Shown: positions 1 to 9,146, counted from the first letter of the stretch. The stretch: 64,000 bases of DNA from Sphingopyxis fribergensis (GCF_000803645.1 NZ_CP009122.1:1836501-1900500), one strand, 5' to 3'. Notes: a model not told the origin generated them from the letters alone. A program made the numbers and translations.

Positions 1-711
1 CAGGCTGCCACCTGCGAGCTCTTCCATCGCCGCAAACCGGCGCGCGAATTTCATATTGGCATCGCGCAGCGCACCTTCGGCATCGACACCCAACTTGCGC
101 GCATAATTGACGACCGCGAACAGCAGGTCGCCGACTTCCTCATGCCGCTCGTCATCGTTCGTTGCTTGCGCGACCTCGGCCATTTCTTCGTCGATCTTCG
201 CAAGCGGCCCTTTGGTGTCGGGCCAGTCGAAACCAACGCGCGCGGCGCGGCCCTGCAGCTTTTGCGCGCGCAACAATGCGGGCAAAGACGAAGCGACGCC
301 CGTGAGCGCGCCCGCTGCGCCACCGTCGGCCGATCGCTCGGCCGCCTTGATCTGTTCCCATTGCTGGCGCACGTCGTCGGTCTTGCCATCGCCGAAAATA
401 TGCGGGTGCCGGCGCTCCATCTTGTCGCTGATCGCATTGGCGACATCGTTGAAGCCGAACAGGCCGTCATCGGTCGCAATCTGGCTTTGAAAGACGACCT
501 GGAGCAACAGGTCGCCAAGCTCTTCGCAAATGGCCGCAGGATCGCCGCCGGCGATCGCGTCGGCGACCTCATAGGCTTCTTCGATCGTGTAGGGCGCGAT
601 CGTCGAGAAGTCCTGCGCCAGATCCCATTCGCAGCCGCCATCGGGATTGCGCAATCGCGCCATGATGGCGAGCAGGCGGTCGATGGGGGATTGGGTTGCC
701 GTCTCGGCCAT
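1..711 (-). CDS. mazG: Nucleoside triphosphate pyrophosphohydrolase MazG (3' end cut by window edge)
   Basis: House-cleaning enzyme that hydrolyses (d)NTPs to monophosphates and pyrophosphate in the cytosol. The frame opens at an ATG at 711 and stays open to base 1, giving 237 codons without a stop. Both MazG repeats are visible: residues about 40-75 carry the metal-binding pattern EEAYEVADAI followed by EELGDLLLQVVF, and a second copy (EEMAEVAQ then EEVGDLLFAVVNYARKLG) lies near residues 175-210. The last visible residues (KFARRFAAMEE) match the usual MazG C-terminus, so only a few dozen residues should be missing. It follows the small membrane gene ending at 775 after 63 bp of AT-rich DNA that could hold its own promoter. 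Confidence 0.93.
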   Translation of the reverse strand, partial: MAETATQSPIDRLLAIMARLRNPDGGCEWDLAQDFSTIAPYTIEEAYEVADAIAGGDPAAICEELGDLLLQVVFQSQIATDDGLFGFNDVANAISDKMERRHPHIFGDGKTDDVRQQWEQIKAAERSADGGAAGALTGVASSLPALLRAQKLQGRAARVGFDWPDTKGPLAKIDEEMAEVAQATNDDERHEEVGDLLFAVVNYARKLGVDAEGALRDANMKFARRFAAMEELAGGSL

Positions 712-774
712 GTGATTATCCGATAATATATATTATGTTAAATATCGACGAATATGAGAAGGGGTAAGGCCCCG

Positions 775-951
775 CTATGTCACCGCCTGCCACGTGCGAA
801 TGACGAGGAACACGAGCCCGAAGATCGCGACCCACGCCAGCGCCATCTTCAACCAATCAGCCATCGGCAACCGGCGTGCGAAGAGCGAGCTCAGCACCAA
901 TGTGAACGCGCCCACGAACCAGAGCATCTGCACTGCCGTTTCGCCCGTCAT
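775..951 (-). CDS. Small two-helix membrane protein (58 aa), function unknown
   Basis: I do not recognise this protein. The frame starts at an ATG whose ATGA overlaps the stop of the upstream metallo-hydrolase gene (bases 948-951), so translation is probably coupled. The 58 residues begin MTGETAVQMLWFVGAF and form two hydrophobic stretches (about residues 8-24 and 36-54) separated by a basic turn containing ARRLPMADW, the pattern of a helical hairpin in the inner membrane. It ends with TAG at 775-777. The coupling and the two clear membrane segments are the reasons to believe it is real; there is no catalytic motif. Confidence 0.72.
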   Translation of the reverse strand: MTGETAVQMLWFVGAFTLVLSSLFARRLPMADWLKMALAWVAIFGLVFLVIRTWQAVT

Positions 952-1712
952 AGCTGCACCTCCAGCCCATCATATCCCGGTTCGACACCCGGCGGCAATT
1001 CGGCCGCAAGGTCTTCATAATCCATCGTATTGTCCATATGCGTGATGATTGCGCGCGGATTGCCGACCTTCGCAAGACCTTCGAGCGTCATCGCCAGATG
1101 CGGATGCGTCGGATGCGGATAGCGGCGCAGCGCATCGATGACGAACAGGTCGACGCCTTGGAAAAAATCGACCATTTCGTCGGTAAATTTCGAGAAGTCA
1201 GTTGCATAAGCGATCTTGTGCGCACCGTCGCTGAAGATCAACCCAGACGCCTTGATCGGCCCGTGCGGCATTTCGATCGCCGATACTTCGATAGGGCCGA
1301 TCGATTGATGATCGTGAAGGTCGATCGGATCAACCGACGCTGGATATCCGGCGTTGCCGGCAAAAGCATAGGTGAAGCGCCATTTCAGGATGTCGAGCAC
1401 ATGGTCGCGCGCATAGACCGGCACCGCTGATCGGCGCAGATGCATGACCTGTCGAAGATCGTCGAGGCCGTGCGTATGGTCGGCATGCTCGTGGGTCCAG
1501 ATTACGGCATCGATTTCACCCACGCCCGCGTCGAGCAGTTGGAGCCGCATATCGGGGCTGGTGTCGACAAGGATACGAAAGCCGCCGAGCGACACCATGA
1601 TAGAAGCTCGGCTGCGGAGATTTCGCGGATTGTCGGGATCGCACTGCCCCCAGTCATTGCCGATGCGCGGGACGCCCGAAGAAGTGCCGCAACCGAGGAT
1701 TCTCAGCCTCAT
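948..1712 (-). CDS. MBL-fold metallo-hydrolase, PhnP-like
   Basis: A 254-residue metallo-beta-lactamase-fold phosphodiesterase-type protein. It opens with MRLRILGCGTSSGVPR, typical of the PhnP / phosphoribosyl 1,2-cyclic phosphate phosphodiesterase branch. The metal-binding signature THEHADHTHGLDDL is at about residues 73-86, and later metal ligands are in EMPHG (near 149), ATDFSK (near 170) and ITHMD (near 224). Length fits the family. It lies 13 bp after tatD and its stop overlaps the start of the small membrane gene downstream. There is no phn operon here, so the true substrate may be another cyclic nucleotide or phosphodiester; the family call is firm, the substrate is not. Confidence 0.9.
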   Translation of the reverse strand: MRLRILGCGTSSGVPRIGNDWGQCDPDNPRNLRSRASIMVSLGGFRILVDTSPDMRLQLLDAGVGEIDAVIWTHEHADHTHGLDDLRQVMHLRRSAVPVYARDHVLDILKWRFTYAFAGNAGYPASVDPIDLHDHQSIGPIEVSAIEMPHGPIKASGLIFSDGAHKIAYATDFSKFTDEMVDFFQGVDLFVIDALRRYPHPTHPHLAMTLEGLAKVGNPRAIITHMDNTMDYEDLAAELPPGVEPGYDGLEVQL

Positions 1713-1725
1713 GGCGTGTATGGCG

Positions 1726-2502
1726 TCATGGCAGCGCCTTGTTGAAAAGCGTGTAGAAATTGGCGGCTGTCACCGCCCTGAGTGTTTCCGCGTCCTCTCC
1801 ACGCAAGTAGGCGAGGAAAGCGAGCGTATCGGCGACAAAAGCCGGCTCGCCGGTCTTGCCTCGATGCGGGACGGGGGCGAGGAAGGGGGAATCGGTCTCG
1901 ATCAGCAGACGGTCCTGCGGCAACCATTTCGCCGTCGCCTGTAGGTCGGAGGCGTTCTTGAACGTCACGATGCCCGAGATCGAGATGAAGAGCCCGAGAT
2001 CGAGCGCCTTGCGCGCGAAGTTATCGCTTGCAGTGAAGCAGTGGATCACGCCCGGAAATTCGGCCTTCCCCATTTCCTCGCCGAGCAGCCTAAGCGTATC
2101 TTCCTCGGCATCGCGCGTGTGGACGATGATCGGCAGGCCGGTCTGCTGCGACGCGTGGATGTGGCGGCGGAAACTGTCCTGCTGCCGTGCGCGGTCGCTC
2201 TTGTCGTAATAATAGTCGAGCCCGGTCTCGCCGATCCCGATTACCCGCGGATGCGCAGCACGCTCAACGAGCTTCGCGGTATCGACATCGGGGTGATGGT
2301 CGGCGTCGTGCGGATGGATGCCGACGCTGGCCCAGACGTCGTCGTTCGCTTCGGCGGCCGCGAGCACATCGTCCCATTCGCTTTCGCGCGTCGCGATGTT
2401 GAGCATCGCGGTGACGCCGCGAACGCGGGCGCGTTCCAGCACTTCGCCCTGCTGCTCGGCGAGGCCTTTGTAGTTGAGGTGGCAGTGCGAATCGACGAGC
2501 AT
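1726..2502 (-). CDS. tatD: TatD family metal-dependent hydrolase
   Basis: 258-residue TIM-barrel hydrolase of the TatD/YcfH family, associated with 3'-5' DNA exonuclease and D-aminoacyl-tRNA deacylase-like activities. Metal-binding motifs are present: DSHCHL at residues 4-9, GIGETGLDYY near 90, HTRDAE near 128, HCFTAS near 153 and ETDSPFLAPVPHRGK near 203. The ATG at 2502 overlaps the last base of the metG stop (TGATG), so it is translationally coupled to metG. This metG-tatD-MBL order is common in alphaproteobacteria, and the YcfH subgroup is the usual one beside holB and tmk. Confidence 0.93.
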   Translation of the reverse strand: MLVDSHCHLNYKGLAEQQGEVLERARVRGVTAMLNIATRESEWDDVLAAAEANDDVWASVGIHPHDADHHPDVDTAKLVERAAHPRVIGIGETGLDYYYDKSDRARQQDSFRRHIHASQQTGLPIIVHTRDAEEDTLRLLGEEMGKAEFPGVIHCFTASDNFARKALDLGLFISISGIVTFKNASDLQATAKWLPQDRLLIETDSPFLAPVPHRGKTGEPAFVADTLAFLAYLRGEDAETLRAVTAANFYTLFNKALP

Positions 2503-4079
2503 CAGACCTCCCCTTCTCCTTCGGGCAGTTCGAGGCGTGGGAAAATGGCCACGGGTTGTCCGACGGTGAAACCACTGGCCGAGAGTTTCGCAAACCAGTC
2601 GTTATCGGCGAGCGCCGCGGAATTTCGCGCATCTTCGGCTATACCCATCTGGTCGAGCAGATTGTCGGCCGCCGCCGGCACCACGGGCCGGATAGCGATC
2701 GCCAGGGTGCGAACCGCCCTGAACAAGGTCATCAGCACCGCCCGCATTCGCTCCGGGTCGGTCTTGCGCAGCGCCCACGGCGCCTGTGTGTCGACATATT
2801 GGTTGCAGGCGAATACCGCGCGAATCCAGTCCTCGATGCCGACCGAGAATGCAAGCTGCTCGAATTCGCGTGGCAGGCGGGCCGCCGCCATGTCGGTGAG
2901 GTCGGCGAGGAGGTCTATATCGTCATTTGCTGGCGAATAGTCGACCGAAAGTTTGCCATGCAAATTCTTGAAAATCATCGACAAGCTGCGTTGAGCGAGA
3001 TTGCCAAAGCTGTTCGCAAGGTCGGCGTTTGCGGTTCGCACGATCGCGTCGGCCGAATAGGTACCGTCCTGCCCGAAGCTGACTTCGCGGAGGAGATAGT
3101 ACCGCAGTGCGTCGACCCCGAACTGGTCGGCGAGCGCCATGGGGTCGACGACATTGCCGAGCGACTTCGACATTTTCTCGCCGCGGTTGAGCAGGAAGCC
3201 GTGGCCGAACACCTGCTTGGGCAGCGGCAGGTTCGCGCTCATCAGAAAGGCCGGCCAGTAAACGGCATGAAAGCGCACGATATCCTTGCCGATCATGTGG
3301 ATATTCGCTGGCCAGAATGTTCCGAAATCGCTGTCGGGATCGGGATAGCCCAGCCCCGACAAATAGGTGGTGAGCGCGTCGACCCACACATACATGACAT
3401 GCCCCGGCGAACCCGGCACAGGCACGCCCCAGTCGAAGCTGGTGCGCGATACGCTAAGGTCTTTGAGCCCGCCTTCGACAAAGCGCATCACTTCGTTGCG
3501 GCGAGTTTCGGGGCGGATGAAATCGGGATTGTCGTTGTAGAGCGCGAGCAGCTTGTCCTGATATCTGGACAGGCGGAAAAACCAGCTTTCCTCGACGGTC
3601 CATTCGACCGGCGTGCCCTGCGGAGAGAGGCGGATGCCCCCTTCCCCGTCGGTCAGTTCGCTTTCGTCGTAGAAGGCTTCGTCGCGCACCGAATACCAGC
3701 CCTCGTAGCGGTCGAGATAAAGATCGCCATTCGCTTCCATCGCGCGCCAGATCGCCTGCGACGCGGCGTGATGCGTGGCGTCCGACGTGCGCATGAAATT
3801 GTCATAGCTGATGTTCAGTCTAGCGTACATCTCACGGAAATATCCCGACATTTCGTCGGCAAGGTCGATCGTCGCGCGGCCCTGGTCGCGTGCGGTCTGG
3901 AACATCTTCAGCCCATGCTCGTCAGTGCCGGTGATGAGCCGCACGTCACGGCCGCGCGCGCGCTGGAAACGTGCCATGACGTCGGTCGCAATCGCTTCAT
4001 AGGCGTGGCCGATATGCGGACGGCCGTTGGGGTAGCTGATCGCCGTGGTGATATAGAAAGGTTCGGTGTTTTCGGACAT
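2502..4079 (-). CDS. metG: Methionyl-tRNA synthetase
   Basis: Charges tRNA-Met with methionine in the cytosol. The 525-residue class I synthetase has the HIGH signature as HIGHAYEA near residue 22 and the KMSKS loop as KMSKSLGN near residue 303. The zinc-knuckle cysteines of the long MetG form are absent between the two halves of the Rossmann fold, and there is no C-terminal EMAP-like dimerisation domain. This is the short form usual in alphaproteobacteria. The separate EMAP-like protein CsaA at 42322-42693 is not linked to it here. Start at ATG 4079; 38 bp separate it from holB upstream. Confidence 0.96.
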   Translation of the reverse strand: MSENTEPFYITTAISYPNGRPHIGHAYEAIATDVMARFQRARGRDVRLITGTDEHGLKMFQTARDQGRATIDLADEMSGYFREMYARLNISYDNFMRTSDATHHAASQAIWRAMEANGDLYLDRYEGWYSVRDEAFYDESELTDGEGGIRLSPQGTPVEWTVEESWFFRLSRYQDKLLALYNDNPDFIRPETRRNEVMRFVEGGLKDLSVSRTSFDWGVPVPGSPGHVMYVWVDALTTYLSGLGYPDPDSDFGTFWPANIHMIGKDIVRFHAVYWPAFLMSANLPLPKQVFGHGFLLNRGEKMSKSLGNVVDPMALADQFGVDALRYYLLREVSFGQDGTYSADAIVRTANADLANSFGNLAQRSLSMIFKNLHGKLSVDYSPANDDIDLLADLTDMAAARLPREFEQLAFSVGIEDWIRAVFACNQYVDTQAPWALRKTDPERMRAVLMTLFRAVRTLAIAIRPVVPAAADNLLDQMGIAEDARNSAALADNDWFAKLSASGFTVGQPVAIFPRLELPEGEGEV

Positions 4080-4117
4080 GGCCGCGCCTTAGCCGTTGGC
4101 GCGCGCGAGGGAAAGCG

Positions 4118-5107
4118 TCAGCGTGCGGTTTGCCCCGCACGCGGCGCCAATTCGGCAAGGCAGTTGCCGATTTCGAACCCCACCATCGCCCCGTCGTACG
4201 ATCCGCGTATCGCATCGCGCACGGTGCGCTGGACGCGGTCCCATTGCGCGAGGATCGGTGCGATCTCGGCCACCGGCCGTTCGCGTGCCAGGCGCGCAAG
4301 CAGCCCGGGAACGATATCAATCACTAACTCGAGCCGGGCGCGATTACTGGTCCCTCCAACCTCGCGTGCGAGCGCCTCGCGGAGGCGGTTTTCGGGATCG
4401 CCCGACGTCGCGATAGCGAGCAATTTCTTTTCCATCACCGCAACATCGCTGTCGATCAGCGCGAGCGCCTTCCCCGGCACCCCCCCCGATGCGGCGACGA
4501 TCGCGCGGACCTCGGCCAGCTCGAGCATCGGACGCAGTTCGTGCAGCCATGCTGTCATGACGTCACGGGCAACAGGCTGAAAACGTAGCGTTCTACATCG
4601 TGACCGGATCGTCGGTAGCAAGCGTCCCGGCGAGTGGCTGACGAGCAGGAAGAGCGTTTTCGTCGGCGGTTCTTCGAGTGTCTTGAGCAGCGCGTTAGCG
4701 CCGTCGGTCTCCAGATCGTCAACGGCGTCGACGATGATCACGCGCCAGTCGCCGAGCGACAGCGAGAGGTGGAGACGGCGGATCATCTGTCGGACCTGCT
4801 CGATCGTGATGTTGCGCGCCAGTTCCTTGGCTTTGTCCTTAGGCTGGCGGGCAAGGCGGAGAATTTCGGGGTGGTTTCCGGCATCGACTAGGCGCCCCGC
4901 AGCACCATCGCCCGGATCGTCGAGACCGATCACTTGTCCCTCGCCGCCACGGCCATGGGTGACGAGAAAACGCGCGACGCGCTCGGCGAACGCGCCTTTC
5001 CCCATGCCATGGGGTCCGGCGAGGAGCCAGGCATGATGAAGGCGGCCACCCTGCCACGCCTCGAGAAAAGCCTTTTCGGCGTCGTGATGGCCGATAATCA
5101 CAGCCAT
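4118..5107 (-). CDS. holB: DNA polymerase III subunit delta'
   Basis: Clamp-loader subunit (329 aa) of the replicative polymerase. Visible: the P-loop-like GPHGMGKGAFAER near residue 28, the DAVDDL Walker B-like segment near residue 135, and the diagnostic SRC motif (RSRCRTLRF) near residue 177. I chose the ATG at 5107 (MAVIIGHHDAEKAF) because it overlaps the end of tmk by 10 bp and matches the usual N-terminus; a longer in-frame extension to 5176 is low-complexity Arg-rich translation of tmk antisense-free sequence and is unlikely. The tmk-holB-metG-tatD order is a classic conserved block. Confidence 0.93.
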   Translation of the reverse strand: MAVIIGHHDAEKAFLEAWQGGRLHHAWLLAGPHGMGKGAFAERVARFLVTHGRGGEGQVIGLDDPGDGAAGRLVDAGNHPEILRLARQPKDKAKELARNITIEQVRQMIRRLHLSLSLGDWRVIIVDAVDDLETDGANALLKTLEEPPTKTLFLLVSHSPGRLLPTIRSRCRTLRFQPVARDVMTAWLHELRPMLELAEVRAIVAASGGVPGKALALIDSDVAVMEKKLLAIATSGDPENRLREALAREVGGTSNRARLELVIDIVPGLLARLARERPVAEIAPILAQWDRVQRTVRDAIRGSYDGAMVGFEIGNCLAELAPRAGQTAR

Positions 5108-5715
5108 TCCGCGAGTTCGGCGAGAATCGCAGCGGTGACATCGGTGGCGGCCGCGTCGGCATCGACGATCCGCCATCGGCTGGGCTCGCTCATTGCCATC
5201 TCGACGAAACGAGCCGCGAGCCGCGCCTGATAATCGGCAGGTTTATTGCCCATTCGGTCTCGGCCACCGCGTTCGGTCAGCCGCCGTGCGGCTTCGTCGG
5301 CGCTCACGGTGAGCAGGAAGGTACGGTCGGGTAACAAACCCAGCGAACCAAAGCCGTGCAGTGTCAGCAGATCGGCATCGGTGATGCCGCCGCCACCGCC
5401 TTGATAGGCGCGGCTCGAATCGACAAACCGATCGCAGAGCACCCAGGCGCCGCGATCGAGCGCCGGACGAATGGTTCGCGCAACATGATCGGCGCGCGCC
5501 GCAGCGAACAGCAACGCCTCGCTGCGCGAATCCCAGCGGTCGTCGCTGCCCTCCATCAGCAGCGTGCGGATCGCTTCCGCGCCCGCGCTGCCACCCGGTT
5601 CGCGCGTCGCCACGGCTTCGATATCGCGCGCCTCCAGCGCCGCTGAAAGCGCGCGGATCTGGGTCGATTTACCGACCCCCTCCCCGCCTTCCAGCGTGAT
5701 AAAGCGCCCTGTCAC
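5098..5715 (-). CDS. tmk: Thymidylate kinase
   Basis: Phosphorylates dTMP to dTDP. The 205-residue P-loop kinase has the Walker A motif GGEGVGKSTQ at residues 9-18, the DR(F/Y) motif as CDRFVDSSRAYQG near 95 and a LID segment rich in Arg (TERGGRDRMG) near 150. I chose the GTG at 5715 because GTGA overlaps the dac stop (5712-5714) and gives the family length with VTGRFITLEGG at the N-terminus; the longer reading to 5757 would add 14 atypical residues. Coupled to dac upstream and to holB downstream. Confidence 0.93.
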   Translation of the reverse strand: MTGRFITLEGGEGVGKSTQIRALSAALEARDIEAVATREPGGSAGAEAIRTLLMEGSDDRWDSRSEALLFAAARADHVARTIRPALDRGAWVLCDRFVDSSRAYQGGGGGITDADLLTLHGFGSLGLLPDRTFLLTVSADEAARRLTERGGRDRMGNKPADYQARLAARFVEMAMSEPSRWRIVDADAAATDVTAAILAELAEWL

Positions 5716-6956
5716 AGTCCGGTCAGCCGGTAAAATCCGGTTCGGGCGCGCGACCACCAGCCGCCCTCCGCCTTGGCCACATCGGCTGCGGCGATTAGCG
5801 GCGTCGTTTGTGGCGGCAATCCATCGGGCGTGACGACGAGGTCGGCGACAGGCGTGCCGCGCGTGACGGGCGCTGCGATAGGAGCTTGGCTGCGCATCAC
5901 AGCGCGATAGCCGCCCTCATAGCCCTTGGGAACCGTCATCCGGACAGCGATTCCCGTCCGGGTGGCGACCGCTGGAAAGGCGCCTTTTCGGATGTCGACG
6001 TGGCCGAGACTGGCGCCGGCGGGCAGAATTTCGCGCCCCTCCCACTCGTCGAAACCCCATTTCATCAGCCGCTCGGCCTCGTCGCGCCGCGCCTTTTCGC
6101 TGCTCATGCCGGCGACCACCATGATCAGGCGGCGCCCTTTGCGTTTCGCCGAACCGAGGAAGCAATAGCCCGCTTCGGTAGTGTGGCCGGTTTTCAGGCC
6201 GTCGGCGCCTTCGAAGCGGCCGAGGATCGGGTTGCGATTGGGCTGGATGATCGGTTTGCCCTCGGGCGACGTGCCATGCTGAAGCTTTGGCAACGAGAAA
6301 TAGCGATTATAGCCATCCGGATGGTCGCGGATCAGCCGGTCGGCAAGCGTGACGAGGTCGGCGGCGCTGACCTTGGTGACGCCACCATCGGGCCAGCCAT
6401 TCGGTGTTCCGAAGCGACTCGATGCCATCCCAATTCTGGCAGCTACAACATTCATTCTTTTGACGAATGCCTCCTCGCTTCCGTCGATTCCGACCGCGAG
6501 AACAGCTGCCGCATCATTGCCCGACACGGTAATCAGGCCCTTGAGCAGTTCGTCGACCGAGACTTTTTCGTTCGGACTAAGGAACATTGTCGATCCGCCG
6601 GTGCTGCCGTTCCATTTCTTCCAGGTCGTTTCGCTAACGGTAAATCGTTTATCGCGCGCCAGTTCGCCTTTTTTAAGCAGGTCGAACACGACATAGGCCG
6701 TCATCACTTTCGCCATAGATGCGGGAGCGAAGCGTTTGTTGGCGCCACGCGAAAAGAGGATTGCGCCCGAATCAATATCTTTGAGCAAGACGATTGGCGC
6801 CTGCGTGACATAGAGCGGGCGGCTCACGGGAGCATTTTTGGCCGGCGCGCTTTTCGGGCGGGAATCGCTCGCAGATGTTGCCGGAAAGGCGAAGCAAAGC
6901 GCAAACACCGTCAGCGCCGCCGCGCCGCCTTTCGCAAGGATGGCTGGCCTTCCCAC
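5712..6956 (-). CDS. D-alanyl-D-alanine carboxypeptidase (PBP5/6 type)
   Basis: Periplasmic low-molecular-mass penicillin-binding protein that trims terminal D-Ala from peptidoglycan pentapeptides. The 414-residue product starts with a signal peptide (hydrophobic core about residues 10-27). The active-site serine is in SMAK (S80, K83), followed by SGN near 146 and KTG near 256, the complete serine D,D-peptidase triad. A C-terminal beta-rich PBP5-type domain follows (about 290-390) and the end (WWSRARTGFYRLTGL) is a plausible amphipathic membrane anchor. It sits 12 bp after rlpA and overlaps tmk, in a wall-related run with rlpA and a lytic transglycosylase. Confidence 0.93.
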   Translation of the reverse strand: MGRPAILAKGGAAALTVFALCFAFPATSASDSRPKSAPAKNAPVSRPLYVTQAPIVLLKDIDSGAILFSRGANKRFAPASMAKVMTAYVVFDLLKKGELARDKRFTVSETTWKKWNGSTGGSTMFLSPNEKVSVDELLKGLITVSGNDAAAVLAVGIDGSEEAFVKRMNVVAARIGMASSRFGTPNGWPDGGVTKVSAADLVTLADRLIRDHPDGYNRYFSLPKLQHGTSPEGKPIIQPNRNPILGRFEGADGLKTGHTTEAGYCFLGSAKRKGRRLIMVVAGMSSEKARRDEAERLMKWGFDEWEGREILPAGASLGHVDIRKGAFPAVATRTGIAVRMTVPKGYEGGYRAVMRSQAPIAAPVTRGTPVADLVVTPDGLPPQTTPLIAAADVAKAEGGWWSRARTGFYRLTGL

Positions 6957-6968
6957 GGCGTCCGGCCG

Positions 6969-7955
6969 TTAGCGGTCGCGCTGGACTACCGCGTCGCGGA
7001 AGCCCTTGGTTTTGACCTTGCCGAGGGCGCCACGCGCGTCGGCGTCGCTGGCGAAGGGGCCCACGCGGACGCGCCACAGATTGCCGGCCTTGGTGACATA
7101 CCCGCCGACCGACTTAGCCGCCGCATTGGCGCGGCTTTCGGCGCTGAACGCGCCGACCTGAACGACATATTTTCCCGCGACTGCGGCAGCGGCCTTGGTT
7201 GCCGTCGCTGCCGGCCTCGTCGCCGGTGCGGGCTTGGTGGTTCCGGGGCCTTCGACGACGAAGCGGTCATCGCCCGGCTTGGCCTTGCCCGACGCGATCG
7301 GCGCCGCCGGCTGGGCGGCGACCGTCGCCGCCGCGTCGCCCGCCGCTTTGGGTGCCGGCAAAGCCTTCGCCTTGCTGCGCAGGATCGCCAGCAGCGATTC
7401 GGGGGTCGCGATCCGTTCGGGAACCGGCTTCCCCGCGCGAAGCTGCGCGCGTTCTGCCAGCGGCGGATTGGTGCGACGGACGCGGACCGCGGAAACGCCG
7501 TCGGTCAGCCCCAATTGTTCGGCGGCGCCGCGCGACAGGTCGATCAGCCGGTCGCCGACCATCGGGCCGCGGTCGTTGACGCGTACGAGGATCGTCCGCC
7601 CGGTATCGAGCGCGGTGACCTCGACATAGCTGGGCAGCGGCAATGTCTTGTGGGCGGCCGAGATACCCGCGGGATCGAAAATCTCGCCATTCGCGGTGGG
7701 GCGCCCGGCGAGTTCCTCGCCATACCAGCTGGCATAGCCGACGTCGTCATAGTCGGGGATATCGGCGGGCGTATAGGTGACGCCTGCAATCGTGTAAGGA
7801 TCACCGACCTTAACCGGCACATCGGCGACGCCGTTCGCTGCCGTCGTCGGGCTGGCCGTCGGTCTCCCTTCGCGCGTGCCGTCCATGCTGCCACAGCCGG
7901 AGAGCAATAGCATTGCCCCCGCCAACAGGCCCCCGCCCCTAACGATCGATTTCAT
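6969..7955 (-). CDS. rlpA: RlpA-family septal ring lipoprotein with SPOR domain
   Basis: 328-residue RlpA-like protein, expected to cleave denuded glycan strands at the division site. The N-terminus is a lipoprotein signal with the lipobox LLSGC near residue 20. The double-psi beta-barrel follows (about 75-165: YASWYGEELAGRPTANGE, then VRVNDRGPMVGDRLIDLS, which contains the conserved Asp). A Pro/Ala-rich linker leads to a C-terminal SPOR domain (about 255-325: YVVQVGAFSAES) that binds peptidoglycan. I chose the ATG at 7955 (MKSIVRGGG) since it precedes the lipobox directly; it overlaps the transglycosylase gene by 17 bp. Confidence 0.93.
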   Translation of the reverse strand: MKSIVRGGGLLAGAMLLLSGCGSMDGTREGRPTASPTTAANGVADVPVKVGDPYTIAGVTYTPADIPDYDDVGYASWYGEELAGRPTANGEIFDPAGISAAHKTLPLPSYVEVTALDTGRTILVRVNDRGPMVGDRLIDLSRGAAEQLGLTDGVSAVRVRRTNPPLAERAQLRAGKPVPERIATPESLLAILRSKAKALPAPKAAGDAAATVAAQPAAPIASGKAKPGDDRFVVEGPGTTKPAPATRPAATATKAAAAVAGKYVVQVGAFSAESRANAAAKSVGGYVTKAGNLWRVRVGPFASDADARGALGKVKTKGFRDAVVQRDR

Positions 7956-9003
7956 CCGCCAGCAACCCCACAGATAATGCGTAAAAATTGGAACAATTAT
8001 AGTCCAATATCGCACGATAGTTACCGGTCAGCAAATAGGCGGTGCGACCGGGGCCATCTGGTTCGAGCAAGGTCGCCTGGACGTTGCCGTCGGGCCACCT
8101 GCCATCGACCGGTTGGATACCGGCCGCACGCCATTCGGACATCGAGCGCCAGCGACTATGGCGGTCGAAAACGCGCGGACAGCGGGTGGGCGTCAGACGG
8201 TTGGCGACCACGCCGCGATTGAAGCCGGCGGGCACGGTGACCGCGACGCCCCACGGCTGCCCGGCGCGCCAGCCCGCGTTGCGAAGATAGGATCCGATCG
8301 ATTCGATCGCATCGGCTTCGCTCGACCAGATGCGCGCAACGCCGTCGCCGTCACCGTCCTCGGCGACGCGCAGATAGACCGACGGCAGGAATTGGGGATA
8401 GCCGAAAGCGCCAGCCCAGCTGCCCTTCAGCACGCTGCGCGGCACGCCGCGTTCGACCATCACCATCGTCGCGATCAGCTCGGGTTCGAACAGGCTACGG
8501 CGGCGCCCTTCATAGGCGAGCGTCGCGAGCGCCTCGGGCAGGTCGAAATTCCCGGTCACCTGGCCATAGGCGGTTTCGTGGCCATAGATGGCGATCATGA
8601 TGCTCGTCGGCACGCCGGTGCGCTGTTCGATACGGGACAGCAGCGGCAGCAACCGGTCGTGGACGCGACGGCCGCCGCCGATGCGCGCGGCATCGACATG
8701 CTTCACTCTGTACGGCGCAAAGGCGGGGATCGGGGTATTGGGATTTGGCGGACTGCCCAGATTGTCGCGATCGAGCGCGACGACGCGGGCATTATAGCTT
8801 AACCCCGCGGTCACCCGGTCAAAGGTCGTTCGCGACACGCCGCGCGCTTGCGCCTTCGGCCACAGCGACTGGACATAGGCGGCGAATCCCCCGTCGCCGC
8901 TTTGCGCGTGGAGCGGCGCCGAGGCGGTGAGCATCCACGCCGACAGGAACGCCGTGGTGATCGCGAAAAGGCGTCCGATTCTGAAACGTATAGCGTGCGT
9001 CAT
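7939..9003 (-). CDS. Lytic murein transglycosylase, MltB type
   Basis: 354-residue exported lytic transglycosylase that cuts peptidoglycan to 1,6-anhydromuropeptides. A signal peptide ends at HAQ near residue 34. The catalytic domain has the acid Glu in IYGHETAYGQVTGNFD (about residue 155), then FGYPQFLPSVYLRVAEDGDGDG (split here as GYPQFLPS and DGDGDG) near 205-225 and the IGSYLRNAGW segment, all standard for the MltB/SLT_2 family. There is no lipobox, so it is probably soluble periplasmic. The ATG at 9003 has a G-rich ribosome site (GGGTGGGGAC); an upstream ATG at 9015 lacks one. First gene of the minus-strand wall/housekeeping run. Confidence 0.92.
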   Translation of the reverse strand: MTHAIRFRIGRLFAITTAFLSAWMLTASAPLHAQSGDGGFAAYVQSLWPKAQARGVSRTTFDRVTAGLSYNARVVALDRDNLGSPPNPNTPIPAFAPYRVKHVDAARIGGGRRVHDRLLPLLSRIEQRTGVPTSIMIAIYGHETAYGQVTGNFDLPEALATLAYEGRRRSLFEPELIATMVMVERGVPRSVLKGSWAGAFGYPQFLPSVYLRVAEDGDGDGVARIWSSEADAIESIGSYLRNAGWRAGQPWGVAVTVPAGFNRGVVANRLTPTRCPRVFDRHSRWRSMSEWRAAGIQPVDGRWPDGNVQATLLEPDGPGRTAYLLTGNYRAILDYNCSNFYALSVGLLADEIDR

Positions 9004-9146
9004 GTCCCCACCCATAGGACGTGTGTCGCACAGATGCGAGCGGCTTGGCTAGGCGTTGGCGGGACAAGGCGAGTCATTCGCGCGACGGGTCGAGAAGGCA
9101 AGGTTTCGCTTGCCGCCGGACGATCGCGCGCTATGGCGACGGCCAA

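Noticed and set aside
2556..4580. 674-codon plus-strand frame over metG and holB
   Set aside because: Composition is His/Arg-rich with no recognisable motif; metG and holB on the other strand are certain.
5808..7910. 700-codon plus-strand frame over dac and rlpA
   Set aside because: Antisense shadow; it crosses the gene boundary between two well-supported minus-strand genes.
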